From contig MELC01000037.1 in NCBI GenBank assembly GCA_001767455.1, positions 1 to 49,442 of the forward strand: 49,442 nucleotides of DNA, in the 5' to 3' direction. Shown one piece after another: positions 1-8,846 of the stretch. The notes beneath the pieces are model-generated. The model did not search any database. It had not been told where the DNA came from and was given only the letters and a program-made list of their open reading frames with translations. The first letter of the stretch is position 1. Each line of letters opens with the position of its first letter. This DNA comes from Acidobacteria bacterium RIFCSPLOWO2_12_FULL_66_21 (GTDB lineage: Bacteria > Acidobacteriota > Vicinamibacteria > Vicinamibacterales > 2-12-FULL-66-21). Made by a program: the position numbers and the translations under genes.

Positions 1-15
1 CGTGCTCACTGAACT

Positions 16-297
16 TCAGGATCCGGAATCCGTTGAACCCGGTGGCGCCTTCTCGAGCACCGTGCAGTCCAGACCGTGCACGCGGGTGAAGTCGCCGTCG
101 AAGGTGAGCAGGCACGCGCCCGTATCCACTGTGGCCGCGGCAATCCACATGGCGTTCACGGGAATGGGAGTGCCGGCCCGGCGGAGGGCCGCATAGATGC
201 GGCCGTAGTGACGCGCGACACTCGGGGAGGTCGGAATCACCGTCACGAACGGCTCGGCGAGCACAAATGTGAATGCACGCATCGGACTGGTCGGCAT
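16..297 (-). pseudogene. VapC-like PIN-domain toxin, C-terminal fragment
   Basis: The reading frame gives 93 residues that match the second half of a type II toxin VapC (PIN-domain ribonuclease). The recognisable part runs from AEPFVTVIP through RRAGTPIPVNAMWIAA to LLTFDGDF, which carries the conserved late Asp residues of the PIN fold. A full VapC is about 130 residues. The N-terminal half, with the first catalytic Asp of the usual LDTS-like start, is missing. I read the same frame upstream to about position 385 and found arginine-rich sequence with no PIN similarity. No VapB-like antitoxin gene is visible upstream. It is therefore most likely a decayed remnant, though it lies close to the window edge. 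The start at 297 is simply the first ATG and is not supported by a clear ribosome site. Confidence 0.55.
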
Positions 298-700
298 CGT
301 GCCACGACGCGATCTCAGCGTCTGTGGCCCATCTCGGCGTCTCGCAGCCGGTGAAACGGCTTCCGCACGGGCGGTTGCGCCGCGGGCGTCGTCGCCTCGC
401 GATCGCTGACGGCGCGGAGGATGCGGCGTCCGCCAAGCATGGCGACGGCACCGGCACAGAGCGCCGTGCTGACCCCGTATGCAATCAGGCGTTCGGCCAC
501 CGCTGGCCTATCCGTGAAGCGGTGCGCGCGGCCGTGCTCGCCGAGCACGCGCCCACCGGAGTCCGCGATCACGCCGTGGGAGACTTCGCCGAGATGATGC
601 GCCCCGAACCCGGGGGTCGCCGTCGGGCACGAAGCAGGATCTCATGGCCGTCGGGCTTGGCCGCAACCGCCAGGCTGCTGACGCCGGACACGCGGCGGTC
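298..700. other. 403-bp stretch without a recognisable gene
   Basis: This gap lies between the PIN fragment and the end of the DUF5916 gene. The minus strand has an open frame of about 85 codons (315-572, GTG start) whose middle contains one hydrophobic stretch, LIAYGVSTALCAGAVAMLGG, that could be a membrane segment. I do not recognise a family, the frame has no clear ribosome site and it is closed upstream by a TGA. It may be a remnant or chance. No RNA gene, repeat or convincing terminator was seen. Confidence 0.3.
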
Positions 701-2896
701 CTACCGGCTGACTGAATATGTCAGCTTCGCCACCAGCGATCGGTTGGACCGATTCTTGTACACGCCCGCCGTATACTGCGTGTCGTTGTAGACCAGGTAG
801 AAGTTGTCGATCGTGCGGAAGATGTAGTTCAGGCGCAGTTGCAGGGCCGCCAGGTTGCCGGTGTTGTTGTACTGCGCGTAGGCCGAGGCGAGCAGGCTGT
901 TCGTGAACGAGACGTTCGTCTTCACGCCCAGCAGGTGAGTGTGAAACGAGCCCTCGCGCAGGTCGATGTCGTTGAAGTCGTAGCTTGACTCGACCGAGAA
1001 GTTCTTGCCGGGGCGGTACTGCAGCCCGAACTCATAGGCGCCCTGCCTGCCCGAGTAGAACTGTCCGAGGTTCGCCTCGGCCCGGCCGCTGAACTTCCGC
1101 CCGTTGAAGGTGTCGAAGTTGACCTCGACCTGCTTCCATGTGTAATACCCCGCCGGCAGGACAATGCCCTGAAAGATCTCCAATGGCTCCGGAAGGCGTT
1201 CCGATTCGAACTCCACTTTCCCCGACATGCGATCGCCGCTCTGGAACAGCGAGACGAACGACACGCCGCTGACGCTCGTCTGCGCCACGCCCCTGCGATT
1301 CTGGTAGACCAGGGCATTCGGCGTGATCTCGAACTGACGCACGAGGCGGCCGCCGGGGCGTGGCTTTAACGAGAATTTCGCGCCGAGCATCCGGTCGTGA
1401 CGCCGGACGTAGCCGGCGCCCGGCGTGAAACCCTCGTCGATGCTCGCGAAGTTCACGTCGGCCTGCACGAAATCGGACAGCCACTCGGCGCCAACCTGCG
1501 TCGCCGATTTGGTGCCTGGTACCTGCGCGTCCGACGACGCGGCGGCCATCCCGACGACGCTGAAATACTTGCGCAGCACGAACCGCGCGTCCGCGCCGAC
1601 GACGTGGTTTGACGTATCGCCGCCCTCGCGGTTGGTGACGATTGCACCCACGTAGGATCGGTCCAGCATCTCCTTCCGGATCCGGGCGACGGCAAAATTC
1701 TCACCCGCCGAGCCGTCCGAATCCCCGGTCTGAACGTTGAGCAGACCGACGTCGAAGCCGGCGGCCTTGCCCGTCAGCTTGCCTCCGCCGAGGATACGAA
1801 TCGGCTGGCCCGTCGGCGAGAGCCCCATGGTTCGGGTATAGACGAGTTCCAGGAGGCGCGACCCGAACCCGAGCGTCTGGATGCCCATCTTCAGCGAGTC
1901 GGATCCCTCGATGAAGAATTGTCGCCGTTCGGGGAAGAACAGGCTGTATCGCGTCAGGTTCACGCGCTGGTCGTCGACCTCGACCTGCGCGAAGTCGGGG
2001 TTGATGGTGAGGTCCGCGGTCAGGTTCGACGTGACCGTGAACTTGAGATCGTCGATGCCAACCTCGCGGAGCCCGTGTGTCGGATCGGGAGATGACACGG
2101 CGTCGAGTTTCTCCACGCCGGTGGCGACGTACGGACGGATACGCAACCGCTCGGCCTGGCGGATGCCTTTGAGGTCCGTAAGCTGGCCCGCCTGCGACAC
2201 CGCCGTGAAGGCGAAATTCCGATGCCAGGACGTCCAGTAATCGAACTCGTTCTTGCGCTTGATGACGCGTTCGAAATTGAGGCCCCAGACCTGCACGTCG
2301 CCGAGCGAAAAGCGCAGGATCTTGAACGGAATCGCCATCTCGATCGTCCAGCCCCGTTCACCGATGACGGAGGCGGCGGACCACTCCTCGTCCCATTCCG
2401 CGTCGACCACCGGCGACTCGTTGCGCACGACGGCGTCGAAACGCGTGCCGAGCGGGTTCACGCGGAAGATGAAGGCGTTGCGGCGGTCGTGGTACGTGTC
2501 GAGCAGAACGGCGAACGAATCGTCGCTCACCAGGGCATTGTCGCGCCGCAGCTCCGTCGCGCGAATGAGAGCCGGTTCTCGGTCATCGAGCTCGGCCGCA
2601 ATATAGAGGTGCGTCTTGCCGTAGACGATCCGGACCCGCGTGGATTCGGTCGCCGGCCTGCCTTCCGCGGGTTCCTTCTGCCGGAAGTCACCAACGACGG
2701 CGGCGCTCGCCCATACGGTGTCGTCGAGCCGGCCGTCGACCCGAGGGGCGTCTGCGACCGCGACCGCCCTGGCCACCGGTCTGGCTTCAGGCCCCTGCGC
2801 CACCGCCGCATCGGCGATCGCCATCGTCAGGACGCACGGGCAGGCTGACAGCACGAGCGAGACCCACGGGCGCCGCGTGCGGGCAGTCGGATCCAC
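701..2896 (-). CDS. DUF5916 / CBM9-like outer-membrane protein
   Basis: The 731-residue product begins with a signal peptide ending near AVAQ (residues 1-34). A carbohydrate-binding family 9-like domain follows (about 40-230), recognised by PRVDGRLDDTVWASA, the TRVRIVYGKTHLYIA strand and the DSFAVLLDTYHDRRNAFIF motif. The rest is the DUF5916 region with repeated amphipathic strands (FFPERRQFFIEGSD, then many FxV/YxN strands to the C-terminus), as expected of an outer-membrane beta-barrel. This layout is common in Acidobacteriota and Bacteroidota, and its substrate is unknown. It starts 6 nt after the methyltransferase stop, so the two form an operon. The family call is firm; a role in binding or importing a glycan or other ligand is only inferred from the CBM9-like part. 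Confidence 0.85.
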   Translation of the reverse strand: MDPTARTRRPWVSLVLSACPCVLTMAIADAAVAQGPEARPVARAVAVADAPRVDGRLDDTVWASAAVVGDFRQKEPAEGRPATESTRVRIVYGKTHLYIAAELDDREPALIRATELRRDNALVSDDSFAVLLDTYHDRRNAFIFRVNPLGTRFDAVVRNESPVVDAEWDEEWSAASVIGERGWTIEMAIPFKILRFSLGDVQVWGLNFERVIKRKNEFDYWTSWHRNFAFTAVSQAGQLTDLKGIRQAERLRIRPYVATGVEKLDAVSSPDPTHGLREVGIDDLKFTVTSNLTADLTINPDFAQVEVDDQRVNLTRYSLFFPERRQFFIEGSDSLKMGIQTLGFGSRLLELVYTRTMGLSPTGQPIRILGGGKLTGKAAGFDVGLLNVQTGDSDGSAGENFAVARIRKEMLDRSYVGAIVTNREGGDTSNHVVGADARFVLRKYFSVVGMAAASSDAQVPGTKSATQVGAEWLSDFVQADVNFASIDEGFTPGAGYVRRHDRMLGAKFSLKPRPGGRLVRQFEITPNALVYQNRRGVAQTSVSGVSFVSLFQSGDRMSGKVEFESERLPEPLEIFQGIVLPAGYYTWKQVEVNFDTFNGRKFSGRAEANLGQFYSGRQGAYEFGLQYRPGKNFSVESSYDFNDIDLREGSFHTHLLGVKTNVSFTNSLLASAYAQYNNTGNLAALQLRLNYIFRTIDNFYLVYNDTQYTAGVYKNRSNRSLVAKLTYSVSR

Positions 2897-2902
2897 CGAC
2901 GT

Positions 2903-3568
2903 CTACTTCCGGCCGTAGATGACAAACCACCTGGCGTCGGTGAACAGGTCGTCGATCCGCTGGATCGGCTTGAAGCCGATGTCGGCCATCCAGGCGTCGA
3001 GCTGCTCCTTGGTAACCTGGAGCGCCGGCGCGGCATTGTGGGGGCCCTTCACCGCGTCGTACTCGACGATGGCGATCCGCCCGGCGGCCTTGACGCTGGG
3101 TGCGAGTGCCTTCAGGAAACCCGGCCGGTCTGCGATGTGGTGCAGCACGTCGTGGAAGAAGGCCATGTCGACCTCCGCCGGGAGTCTGGGATCGGTGAAG
3201 GCGCCCAGCACGGGCTGCACGTTGGTGACGTGCTGTTCCAGCAGCTTCCGCTTGATGTGATCGACGAACGCCTGGTCGACTTCTTCCGCGTAGACCTTGC
3301 CCGCCGGTCCGACGGCCTTCGCCAGCGCGAAGCTGAAGAGGCCTGGCCCGGCGCCGATGTCGGCGACGACCTGGCCCGGTTTGAGGTCGAGGCGTCCGAT
3401 GATCTCATCGACCTTGAGCCCGGCGATGCGTTCCGGGCGCTCCAACGACGTGATCCAGGTCTCGGCGGGCCTGCCGCCGAGCTGCGCCCTGGTGACGCCG
3501 CTCATGCCGATCGTCAGCACGAGGCCGATGAACACTGTCGCCACGTGGCGCGCGTGAATCCTGACCAT
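2903..3568 (-). CDS. Class I SAM-dependent methyltransferase with a secretion signal
   Basis: The 221-residue protein has the class I methyltransferase fold. Motif I is ADIGAGPG at about residues 69-76, then VYAEEVDQ at the second strand, DMAFFHDVLHHI as motif post-I/II, and a late GRIAIVEYD strand. The start chosen is the internal ATG at 3568 because GGAGG lies 5 nt before it; an ATG at 3580 would add four residues. Residues 1-29 look like a signal peptide or membrane anchor (VFIGLVLTIGMSG, then TRAQ). That is odd for an enzyme whose cofactor S-adenosylmethionine is made in the cytoplasm. It is the first gene of a pair with the DUF5916 protein (6-nt gap). Similar secreted-looking methyltransferases occur in Acidobacteriota and Planctomycetota; the substrate is unknown. 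Confidence 0.8.
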   Translation of the reverse strand: MVRIHARHVATVFIGLVLTIGMSGVTRAQLGGRPAETWITSLERPERIAGLKVDEIIGRLDLKPGQVVADIGAGPGLFSFALAKAVGPAGKVYAEEVDQAFVDHIKRKLLEQHVTNVQPVLGAFTDPRLPAEVDMAFFHDVLHHIADRPGFLKALAPSVKAAGRIAIVEYDAVKGPHNAAPALQVTKEQLDAWMADIGFKPIQRIDDLFTDARWFVIYGRK

Positions 3569-3634
3569 GCGGACCTCCATTGTCGTTGTCAGCCTCAGCC
3601 ATCCGTGTCGCCGAGAGCAAAGCAGAAAGTCGAA

Positions 3635-3658
3635 AGGCCCGGCGAACTGGCCGGGCCT
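3635..3658 (-). terminator. Hairpin downstream of the hydrolase gene
   Basis: AGGCCCGGC and GCCGGGCCT form a perfect 9-bp stem around a 6-nt loop, in the gap between the hydrolase stop (3723) and the methyltransferase start. Read on the minus strand, the stem is followed by a loosely T-rich tail (TTTCGACTTTC), so it is a plausible terminator for the hydrolase transcript. The tail is not a clean T-run, so efficiency is uncertain. Confidence 0.5.
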
Positions 3659-3722
3659 CTCGATGCGCGTAGAAGGGGCCCAGAGCGGACGGTCACGCCG
3701 GCCGTCTTGGAGGCTCGAACCG

Positions 3723-4838
3723 TTACTTGGGGAACTTCTCGACCAGCCAGGCAGCCACGTGCGGCATCACGACTGGATAGTACTCCACCGCGCAATGCTC
3801 GCCGAGGCCGAGCAGCCACAGATCGCCCACCTTCGCCGACTGGTAGGTCGACATCAGGTCCGCGACGGGGCTGCCGGGATCGCGCGTGCCGTTGACCACG
3901 AGCAGGGGCCCGTTGATCAGCTTGTCGCCGACTTTTGCCTCAGGCACCAACGAGTTCTTCTCGCCCAAGTGCAACGCCCCACAAAAGGCCACGACCGACG
4001 TGACGCGTGGATCGTTTCGCAGGGCCGCACGCAGGGAGGCGCCCGCGCCATAGCTTTGCCCGAAGAGGCTGATGCGCTTGGTATCGATATCCCCTCGCTT
4101 CAGGTAGTGCTCCAGGATGGCGATATGGGCGTCCGACTTGGGATCTCTTTCCCATTGCCTGCTCTCGCCGAAGCCGGGCAGGTCGAAGGTGGCGACGGCC
4201 AGTCCTTTGGCGAGAAAGTCCTGGACGGGGCGGTAGTGGTTCGCCTTGTACTGGTCGACGCCCCCGGCATAGAGGACGAGCGGCGGCTTCTCGACCCCCA
4301 CCGGCTTGTGCAGATAGGTGGTGATAACGCCGTCCTTGAACGGCACCTTCACCACCTCCAGCGGCACGTCGAACAGCGTTCCTGCCTTCTGATACGCGCG
4401 CAGCTGCTGATCGTAGGCCTTGGCTTCATCGGCGTTGGTGACCCTCGGGAACCAGGCGAGCGCGTAGTAGGCGACGGACGTCACATAGGCGTCGAGGGCG
4501 GCTCGACGCGGTCCCCGCTTGGCGAGCGCGTCGCCGCGGCCCTCGTAGTACTCGCCGAGGGTGCGCCACTCGTAGACCCAGGATCCGGGGGCATCGCCAT
4601 CCTGCTTGGTGATCCGCTGGACCGTCTGGCGGATGATGTTCTCATCGCCGCCGAGGTACGTGTACGCCCGGATGCGGCGCTCTTCCAGCACCGCATGCCC
4701 GTCTTTTACGTTCTGGGTGTTCTGGGAGGTCTGGGCGAAGCTGGCCGAGACAGCCAGGAGGACGAACAGTGGCACCGCCAGGCAGATCGCCGCCGATCCG
4801 CAGAGTGCCCGCGTAAGGGTCTTCCTGAGACGGGGCAT
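3723..4838 (-). CDS. FrsA-like alpha/beta hydrolase, secreted
   Basis: The chosen ATG at 4838 has AAAGGA 7 nt before it; a longer frame to 5081 lacks this. The 371-residue product has a signal peptide (hydrophobic 11-34, SFAQ). A helical cap region follows (about 60-160), then an alpha/beta hydrolase core. The nucleophile elbow is GQSYGAG (Ser262), the acid is probably Asp320 in NGTRDPGS, and the base is His348 in GEHCAV. The cap plus core order and the LPGFGESR strand match the FrsA/DUF1100 esterase family. It is probably a monocistron: the LVIVD gene ends 178 nt upstream and a hairpin follows. The substrate cannot be told. An esterase or acyl-group hydrolase acting in the periplasm is the most likely role. 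Confidence 0.8.
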   Translation of the reverse strand: MPRLRKTLTRALCGSAAICLAVPLFVLLAVSASFAQTSQNTQNVKDGHAVLEERRIRAYTYLGGDENIIRQTVQRITKQDGDAPGSWVYEWRTLGEYYEGRGDALAKRGPRRAALDAYVTSVAYYALAWFPRVTNADEAKAYDQQLRAYQKAGTLFDVPLEVVKVPFKDGVITTYLHKPVGVEKPPLVLYAGGVDQYKANHYRPVQDFLAKGLAVATFDLPGFGESRQWERDPKSDAHIAILEHYLKRGDIDTKRISLFGQSYGAGASLRAALRNDPRVTSVVAFCGALHLGEKNSLVPEAKVGDKLINGPLLVVNGTRDPGSPVADLMSTYQSAKVGDLWLLGLGEHCAVEYYPVVMPHVAAWLVEKFPK

Positions 4839-5016
4839 GAGATTAGTCCTTTCTTTATCTACTGTGAAGCCATCGCCACGCCGTTCGAGTGGCGGTTTAC
4901 CAACCTCCACGAGCTGTTGCGAAAGCTCGACGCCTACGCCGTCGCCCTCGCACCGGCCGCGTGACGCGGAATACGTTGCCGAACCTATGAACCGATGTAC
5001 CAAGCCCCGATTCAGG

Positions 5017-6762
5017 TCAGACCTGCATGGCTCCTCGACCGAAGTAGAACGCCACCGGCGTGGCATCGTCCCAACCGGCATTCAGAAACGGCTGGGTCCA
5101 GTGGTCGACCTTGCGGGGTTCGAGCACGGGCTTGCCGAGCGCCGGTGTCGAGAGACAGTACGTTCCGGCGTGGGTGGCCAGCCAGATGAGGTTGCGGTCC
5201 CACTCCACGAAGGTGGATTCCGACGTCCCGCGCCACCAGGTGCTGTACTCCTCGATATTGCCGTCGCGCGCCGGGACGTACCACGCGACCTCCTTCACCT
5301 GCGTGGGGTCCGACAGGTCGTGGACCCGTGCGCCGGCGACGTCCCACGCGCACGTGAAGAGCTCGGGGCGCGCGGTGCCGGGGGCGACCCAGGATTGGCA
5401 GTTGTGCGTGCCGAAGCGACCGCGTGCCAGGCAGAAATCGGCGTAGGGCGCGTCCTTCGGGGGCATCGGGCGCGGGAAGAACCCGATGATCCTGGGTTTC
5501 GTGGGGTCGCTGATGTCGATCACCCGCGGGAAGCGGACCGGCTCACGGCAGTCGGCCTGGATCGTCTCGCCGACCCCGATGACGAGGTTTCCGTGTCGCG
5601 GGTGGGCGGCGTTGCCAATCAACGGGAGCACCGTGTGGTAGGGGATGCCGCCCGGGGTCTCCTGATCCCAGAGGTACCGCGCGGCGGCCTTGGGTTTCGT
5701 GATGTCCGCGAAGTCGTAAACCACGAAGCCGTAGTGGCCGTGGCCGCCGTAGCCGTAGCGGCCGCCGTCCTCGATACGTTTCGGGACGGCTGGGGCGCAG
5801 TGCGTGCCGTTCCAGGCCGCCCCGTCACCGGCGAACCAGTACTTGTAGTACTCGGCCTCTTCGCCCTTGCGCTGGCCGGGGATCCAGAACTTCGACACTT
5901 CCTTCACGTTGGCCGGATCCGTCAGGTCGACGACCATCATGCCCGAGCCCTGGGTCCGCTGGGTGTTCTCGAAGAAGAACTGGTCGTCCCAGGAGGCCGC
6001 GAGATACGCGTACTTCCCGCCGTCGTAGAAGTTCATGTGGGTGCCCCAGCCGGTGGGGCCGAAGTTGTATTCCTGGAGCAGGATGGGCTTGGTCGGGTCG
6101 GTGATGTCCCACGTCCGGATGCCGCGAAGCCCCTTGTAGCCGTCGGACCTCTTGCGCTCCGCCTCGTGGTACTGCCCGTCCGGGAACTCCGGCCTGGAAC
6201 TCGTGATGGGTTGCCCGGCCGAGCTCATCGCGATCCACTTCTTGAGTCTCGTGTTGTAGGCGATGCAGCCTCCAGGCCGTGGTGTCCGCGATTCCCCCTC
6301 ACCACCGCCGCCCCGTCCGCGGCCGCCACGTCCCGCCGCCGCGCCGGAGGCGACTGGTCGGCCGTCGGCGCCGATGATGATCGGGTTCTTGGGCTCGGTG
6401 ATATCGAGCCATCCGCCCCCTCCCGGGAGCATCCGCTGCTTCCCTCTCGCCCACATGTTCATCAGCGGCTCGCCTCCGCTGATGGTGACCCCGGGCGTGT
6501 AGGAGATGATCTCCATGTTGTGGATGTATTCCTTGCGGTCCAGATACGTCATCGCGCCCTTCGGCAGGCGATAGGGTATCGTCGCGCCGCCGGGCCTCAC
6601 CCCCGTGACCTGGGCTTTTGCGCCCACGGCACCTGCCGCCACCGCGGCGACGGCGGCCGCCGCGCCCGTGAGAAGCTCTCGCCGGCTGATGCCTGTGCGC
6701 TCTTCCGGTGATGTGCGATCCGCCGCTTCCGAGGACTCTGGATCCTTGGGGACCATCGACAT
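5017..6762 (-). CDS. Tat-exported LVIVD-repeat protein
   Basis: The 581-residue protein carries a twin-arginine signal, ISRRELL at residues 25-31, followed by an alanine-rich hydrophobic stretch. The mature part holds repeats of the type TWDITDPTKPIL, VVDLTDPANVKEV, VIDISDPTKPRIIG and VHDLSDPTQVKEV. This is the LVIVD-repeat pattern (bacterial beta-propeller-like surface proteins, function unknown). Residues 138-165 form a glycine/arginine-rich insert between two repeats. Several Cys residues (for example in GTHCAPAV and TIQADCREP) could form disulphides. The gene is preceded by a strong promoter and operator (6849-6928) almost identical to that of the moxR operon. Tat export implies cytoplasmic folding, often with a cofactor, but no cofactor motif is evident. 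Family call firm, function unknown. Confidence 0.8.
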   Translation of the reverse strand: MSMVPKDPESSEAADRTSPEERTGISRRELLTGAAAAVAAVAAGAVGAKAQVTGVRPGGATIPYRLPKGAMTYLDRKEYIHNMEIISYTPGVTISGGEPLMNMWARGKQRMLPGGGGWLDITEPKNPIIIGADGRPVASGAAAGRGGRGRGGGGEGESRTPRPGGCIAYNTRLKKWIAMSSAGQPITSSRPEFPDGQYHEAERKRSDGYKGLRGIRTWDITDPTKPILLQEYNFGPTGWGTHMNFYDGGKYAYLAASWDDQFFFENTQRTQGSGMMVVDLTDPANVKEVSKFWIPGQRKGEEAEYYKYWFAGDGAAWNGTHCAPAVPKRIEDGGRYGYGGHGHYGFVVYDFADITKPKAAARYLWDQETPGGIPYHTVLPLIGNAAHPRHGNLVIGVGETIQADCREPVRFPRVIDISDPTKPRIIGFFPRPMPPKDAPYADFCLARGRFGTHNCQSWVAPGTARPELFTCAWDVAGARVHDLSDPTQVKEVAWYVPARDGNIEEYSTWWRGTSESTFVEWDRNLIWLATHAGTYCLSTPALGKPVLEPRKVDHWTQPFLNAGWDDATPVAFYFGRGAMQV

Positions 6763-6848
6763 ACGTCACCTCGCTGGTCGAAAAAGTACCGAACCTCGAA
6801 GCGGCCATGCCTCGAGGCGCCCTGCCGCCCCGAACCGAGTCTCAAGTT

Positions 6849-6928
6849 CTGGTAGGACCATCATACCAGTCTCGCCATCGCGCGAATAATACGCCCGTTT
6901 TTGAATCACGTAAAGGGTGATTCTCAGG
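6849..6928 (-). promoter_or_regulatory. Promoter with GntR/FadR-type operator before the LVIVD gene
   Basis: Read on the minus strand, the order is CCTGAGAATC (6919-6928), 4 nt, a -35 box TTTACG (6909-6914), a 17-nt spacer and a -10 box TATTAT (6886-6891). An inverted repeat with CTGGTA and TACCAG ends follows at 6849-6869, containing TGGTCCTACCA. That core fits the TnGTnnnACnA consensus of FadR-subfamily GntR repressors. The operator would lie at about +11 to +31, so binding would block initiation or elongation. The same set of boxes recurs before the moxR operon (12575-12653) with almost the same spacing, which strongly supports function. Confidence 0.7.
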
Positions 6929-6934
6929 CGCACG

Positions 6935-7816
6935 TCAGGCCCTGACCCTCGTCGCAAACAGCGACAACATCTGCTCGACAGGGTTCTGATCCGTGCGCAC
7001 GAAGACGTGATCCATCGGCACGCGGTAGAAGGCTTGCGTGAGCGTCTCGCGGCGTTGGCGCGCCCGTTCGCTGTACGCGGCGCGGGCGCGCCGGCCCAAT
7101 CCGACCGTCGCCGCGCGGCCCGATTCCAGGTCCCGCAGGCGGAGATACCCGAGGCCCGCCGGAAGCGAAGATTCGGCCGGGTCCTCTGGAACGACAGCGA
7201 TGACGTCGTGATGCGCGGCGAGCACCGAGAGGTCGCCGCCCGCGAACACGTCCTCGTCGGTCATGAAGTCCGACACGAGAAACACGACCGTCAGCCTTTT
7301 GAGCTTGGACACGAGGGTGCGGACGGCGGGCACGATCGTCGTCCGCCCCGGTTGCGGCGCCAGCGCCCAGAGCCGCTCGAGGATCGTCCAGGCTGCGGCG
7401 CGCGCGCGTCGCGGCGGGCTGAAATCGACGACCCTGTCGGCAAAGGCGAGGAAGCCGGTGTTGATCTGGTCCGACAGGGCGGAGAACAGCAACGACGCCG
7501 TGATCACCGCCAGGGACTCCTTCTTGGAGGCGTGCGAGGTGCCCAGCTCCATGGAGCGCGAGACGTCGAGCGCGATCATCACGTCGAGCTCGCGTTCGGC
7601 GCGCGTCTCCCGCACATATGGTGCGTTCATGCGGGCGGTGACGCTCCAGTCGATCGTCCGCACGTCGTCACCGGGCCGGTAGGGCCGGAGCTCCTGGAAA
7701 TCGAACCCGGTGCCGCGCAGCCGGCTCGTGTGGGCGCCCACCCGCAGGTTGCGGATCTTCCTGGCGGAGTACACCTCGAGATACCGCAGTTCGCGCATGA
7801 CGTGGTCGGGAATCAT
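6935..7816 (-). CDS. DUF58-domain protein of a MoxR operon
   Basis: The 293-residue soluble protein carries the DUF58 signature YRPGDDVRTIDW at residues 46-57. A von Willebrand A-like half follows: MIALDVSRSM gives a DxSxS metal-site motif, and FLVSDFMTDED is the later conserved strand. DUF58 proteins accompany MoxR ATPases and VWA proteins in almost all bacteria that have them. They are thought to help MoxR-driven maturation or metal loading of partner complexes. It is the last gene of the operon, starting 16 nt after the upstream VWA gene. The next gene (LVIVD) has its own promoter just after this stop. Confidence 0.88.
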   Translation of the reverse strand: MIPDHVMRELRYLEVYSARKIRNLRVGAHTSRLRGTGFDFQELRPYRPGDDVRTIDWSVTARMNAPYVRETRAERELDVMIALDVSRSMELGTSHASKKESLAVITASLLFSALSDQINTGFLAFADRVVDFSPPRRARAAAWTILERLWALAPQPGRTTIVPAVRTLVSKLKRLTVVFLVSDFMTDEDVFAGGDLSVLAAHHDVIAVVPEDPAESSLPAGLGYLRLRDLESGRAATVGLGRRARAAYSERARQRRETLTQAFYRVPMDHVFVRTDQNPVEQMLSLFATRVRA

Positions 7817-7832
7817 GGGTCGGCGCTCATCG

Positions 7833-8846
7833 TCAGGTCAGGTCCGTGAAGTGGGGAATCGTGCACAAGGCCAGGGTGAGCGCGAGGCAGGCGAGCGCCG
7901 GAATCACGAACCAGTGGAAGACCGGCACGTCGCGAAGGTCCACCTTGCTCGTGAGCACGCCTTTCTCGATCCCGTCGATGGTCCGCGAGGCGGCGTCGAG
8001 ATCCGCGACGGTGTTCGCGTCGAAGTAGCGGCCCCCGTAGCTCCGAACCGAAGCAACTAGGCGTTCCACTTCGGGCTTCTGCCGAACTTGCGTCTCGAGG
8101 TCCACGCCGACGACGTGCACGCGGATGCGCGCGGCGTCCGACTGCGCCAGCACGTCGACCGGATCGCGCCCGCGATTGTTCTCCCCGTCGGTGAACAGCA
8201 CCACCACGCGTCCGCGGGTGTCGCTGCCAACGGTCTGGCGCGCCAGCAGGTAGTTGGCCAGCGCGAGGCCCTCGCCCACGGCCGTCATTCCCTCTCCCTT
8301 CAGGATCTCGGCGTCGACCATGTCGATATAGCGAATCAGGTAGTCGTGATCGGCGGAGAGGGGGCTGACGACGTACGCGTTGTCGGAGAAGACGACGAGA
8401 CCCAGGCGGTCCCCGCGGCGGCGCGCCGCGAAGCTCTTGATGGCGTCCTTCGTAGCTTCGAGCCGGGTCTTGAGGGCTGGCTGATCGCGCCTCGGGGCCG
8501 CACCCTCGACGATGGGCCCCATGGACCGCTGCATCGCCTGTATGCCGATGGGCTCCTGCATGCTGGACGACAGATCGAGCACCGTGACGAGGTCCAGCCC
8601 GCGCGACTTCACTTCGCCTTCGGCAAACGGCAGGACCGGCTGCATGAACCCCAGGCCGGCGAGCGCCATCGCGGCGAAGAGCGTGAGTGAAGGAACCCGG
8701 CGGAGCAGGGAGGCGCGGCTGGCGCCGTCGATCCAGCCGACGGTGGTCGACGCGGCGTAGCGTCGGCGTCGTTGCCACTGGATCACGAGCAGGACAGCCA
8801 GGGCTCCCAGCAGCCACCAGCCGTAGTCCGGCCGCAGGAACCGCAT
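7833..8846 (-). CDS. BatA-like VWA-domain membrane protein
   Basis: The 337-residue protein starts at the ATG at 8846, whose A is shared with the preceding TGA (TGATG). Two N-terminal membrane segments lie at about 10-22 and 53-68. A VWA domain follows with the metal-site motif VLDLSSSM (DLSSS 91-95), the VVFSDNAYVVSPLS strand and VLFTDGENNRG. A last membrane segment ends the protein (FHWFVIPALACLALTLAL). This is the BatA/Aerotolerance-type layout in MoxR operons. A second VWA protein (10964-11953) has the same plan, so the operon encodes a pair like BatA/BatB. The likely location is the inner membrane with the VWA domain exposed in the periplasm or cytoplasm. Confidence 0.85.
   Translation of the reverse strand: MRFLRPDYGWWLLGALAVLLVIQWQRRRRYAASTTVGWIDGASRASLLRRVPSLTLFAAMALAGLGFMQPVLPFAEGEVKSRGLDLVTVLDLSSSMQEPIGIQAMQRSMGPIVEGAAPRRDQPALKTRLEATKDAIKSFAARRRGDRLGLVVFSDNAYVVSPLSADHDYLIRYIDMVDAEILKGEGMTAVGEGLALANYLLARQTVGSDTRGRVVVLFTDGENNRGRDPVDVLAQSDAARIRVHVVGVDLETQVRQKPEVERLVASVRSYGGRYFDANTVADLDAASRTIDGIEKGVLTSKVDLRDVPVFHWFVIPALACLALTLALCTIPHFTDLT

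Noticed and set aside
4606-6711. Long plus-strand open frames opposite the hydrolase and LVIVD genes (for example 701 codons)
   Set aside because: They lie antisense to genes with clear motifs and signals. High GC gives long shadow frames. Their products are rich in Arg, Pro and His and have no recognisable domain.
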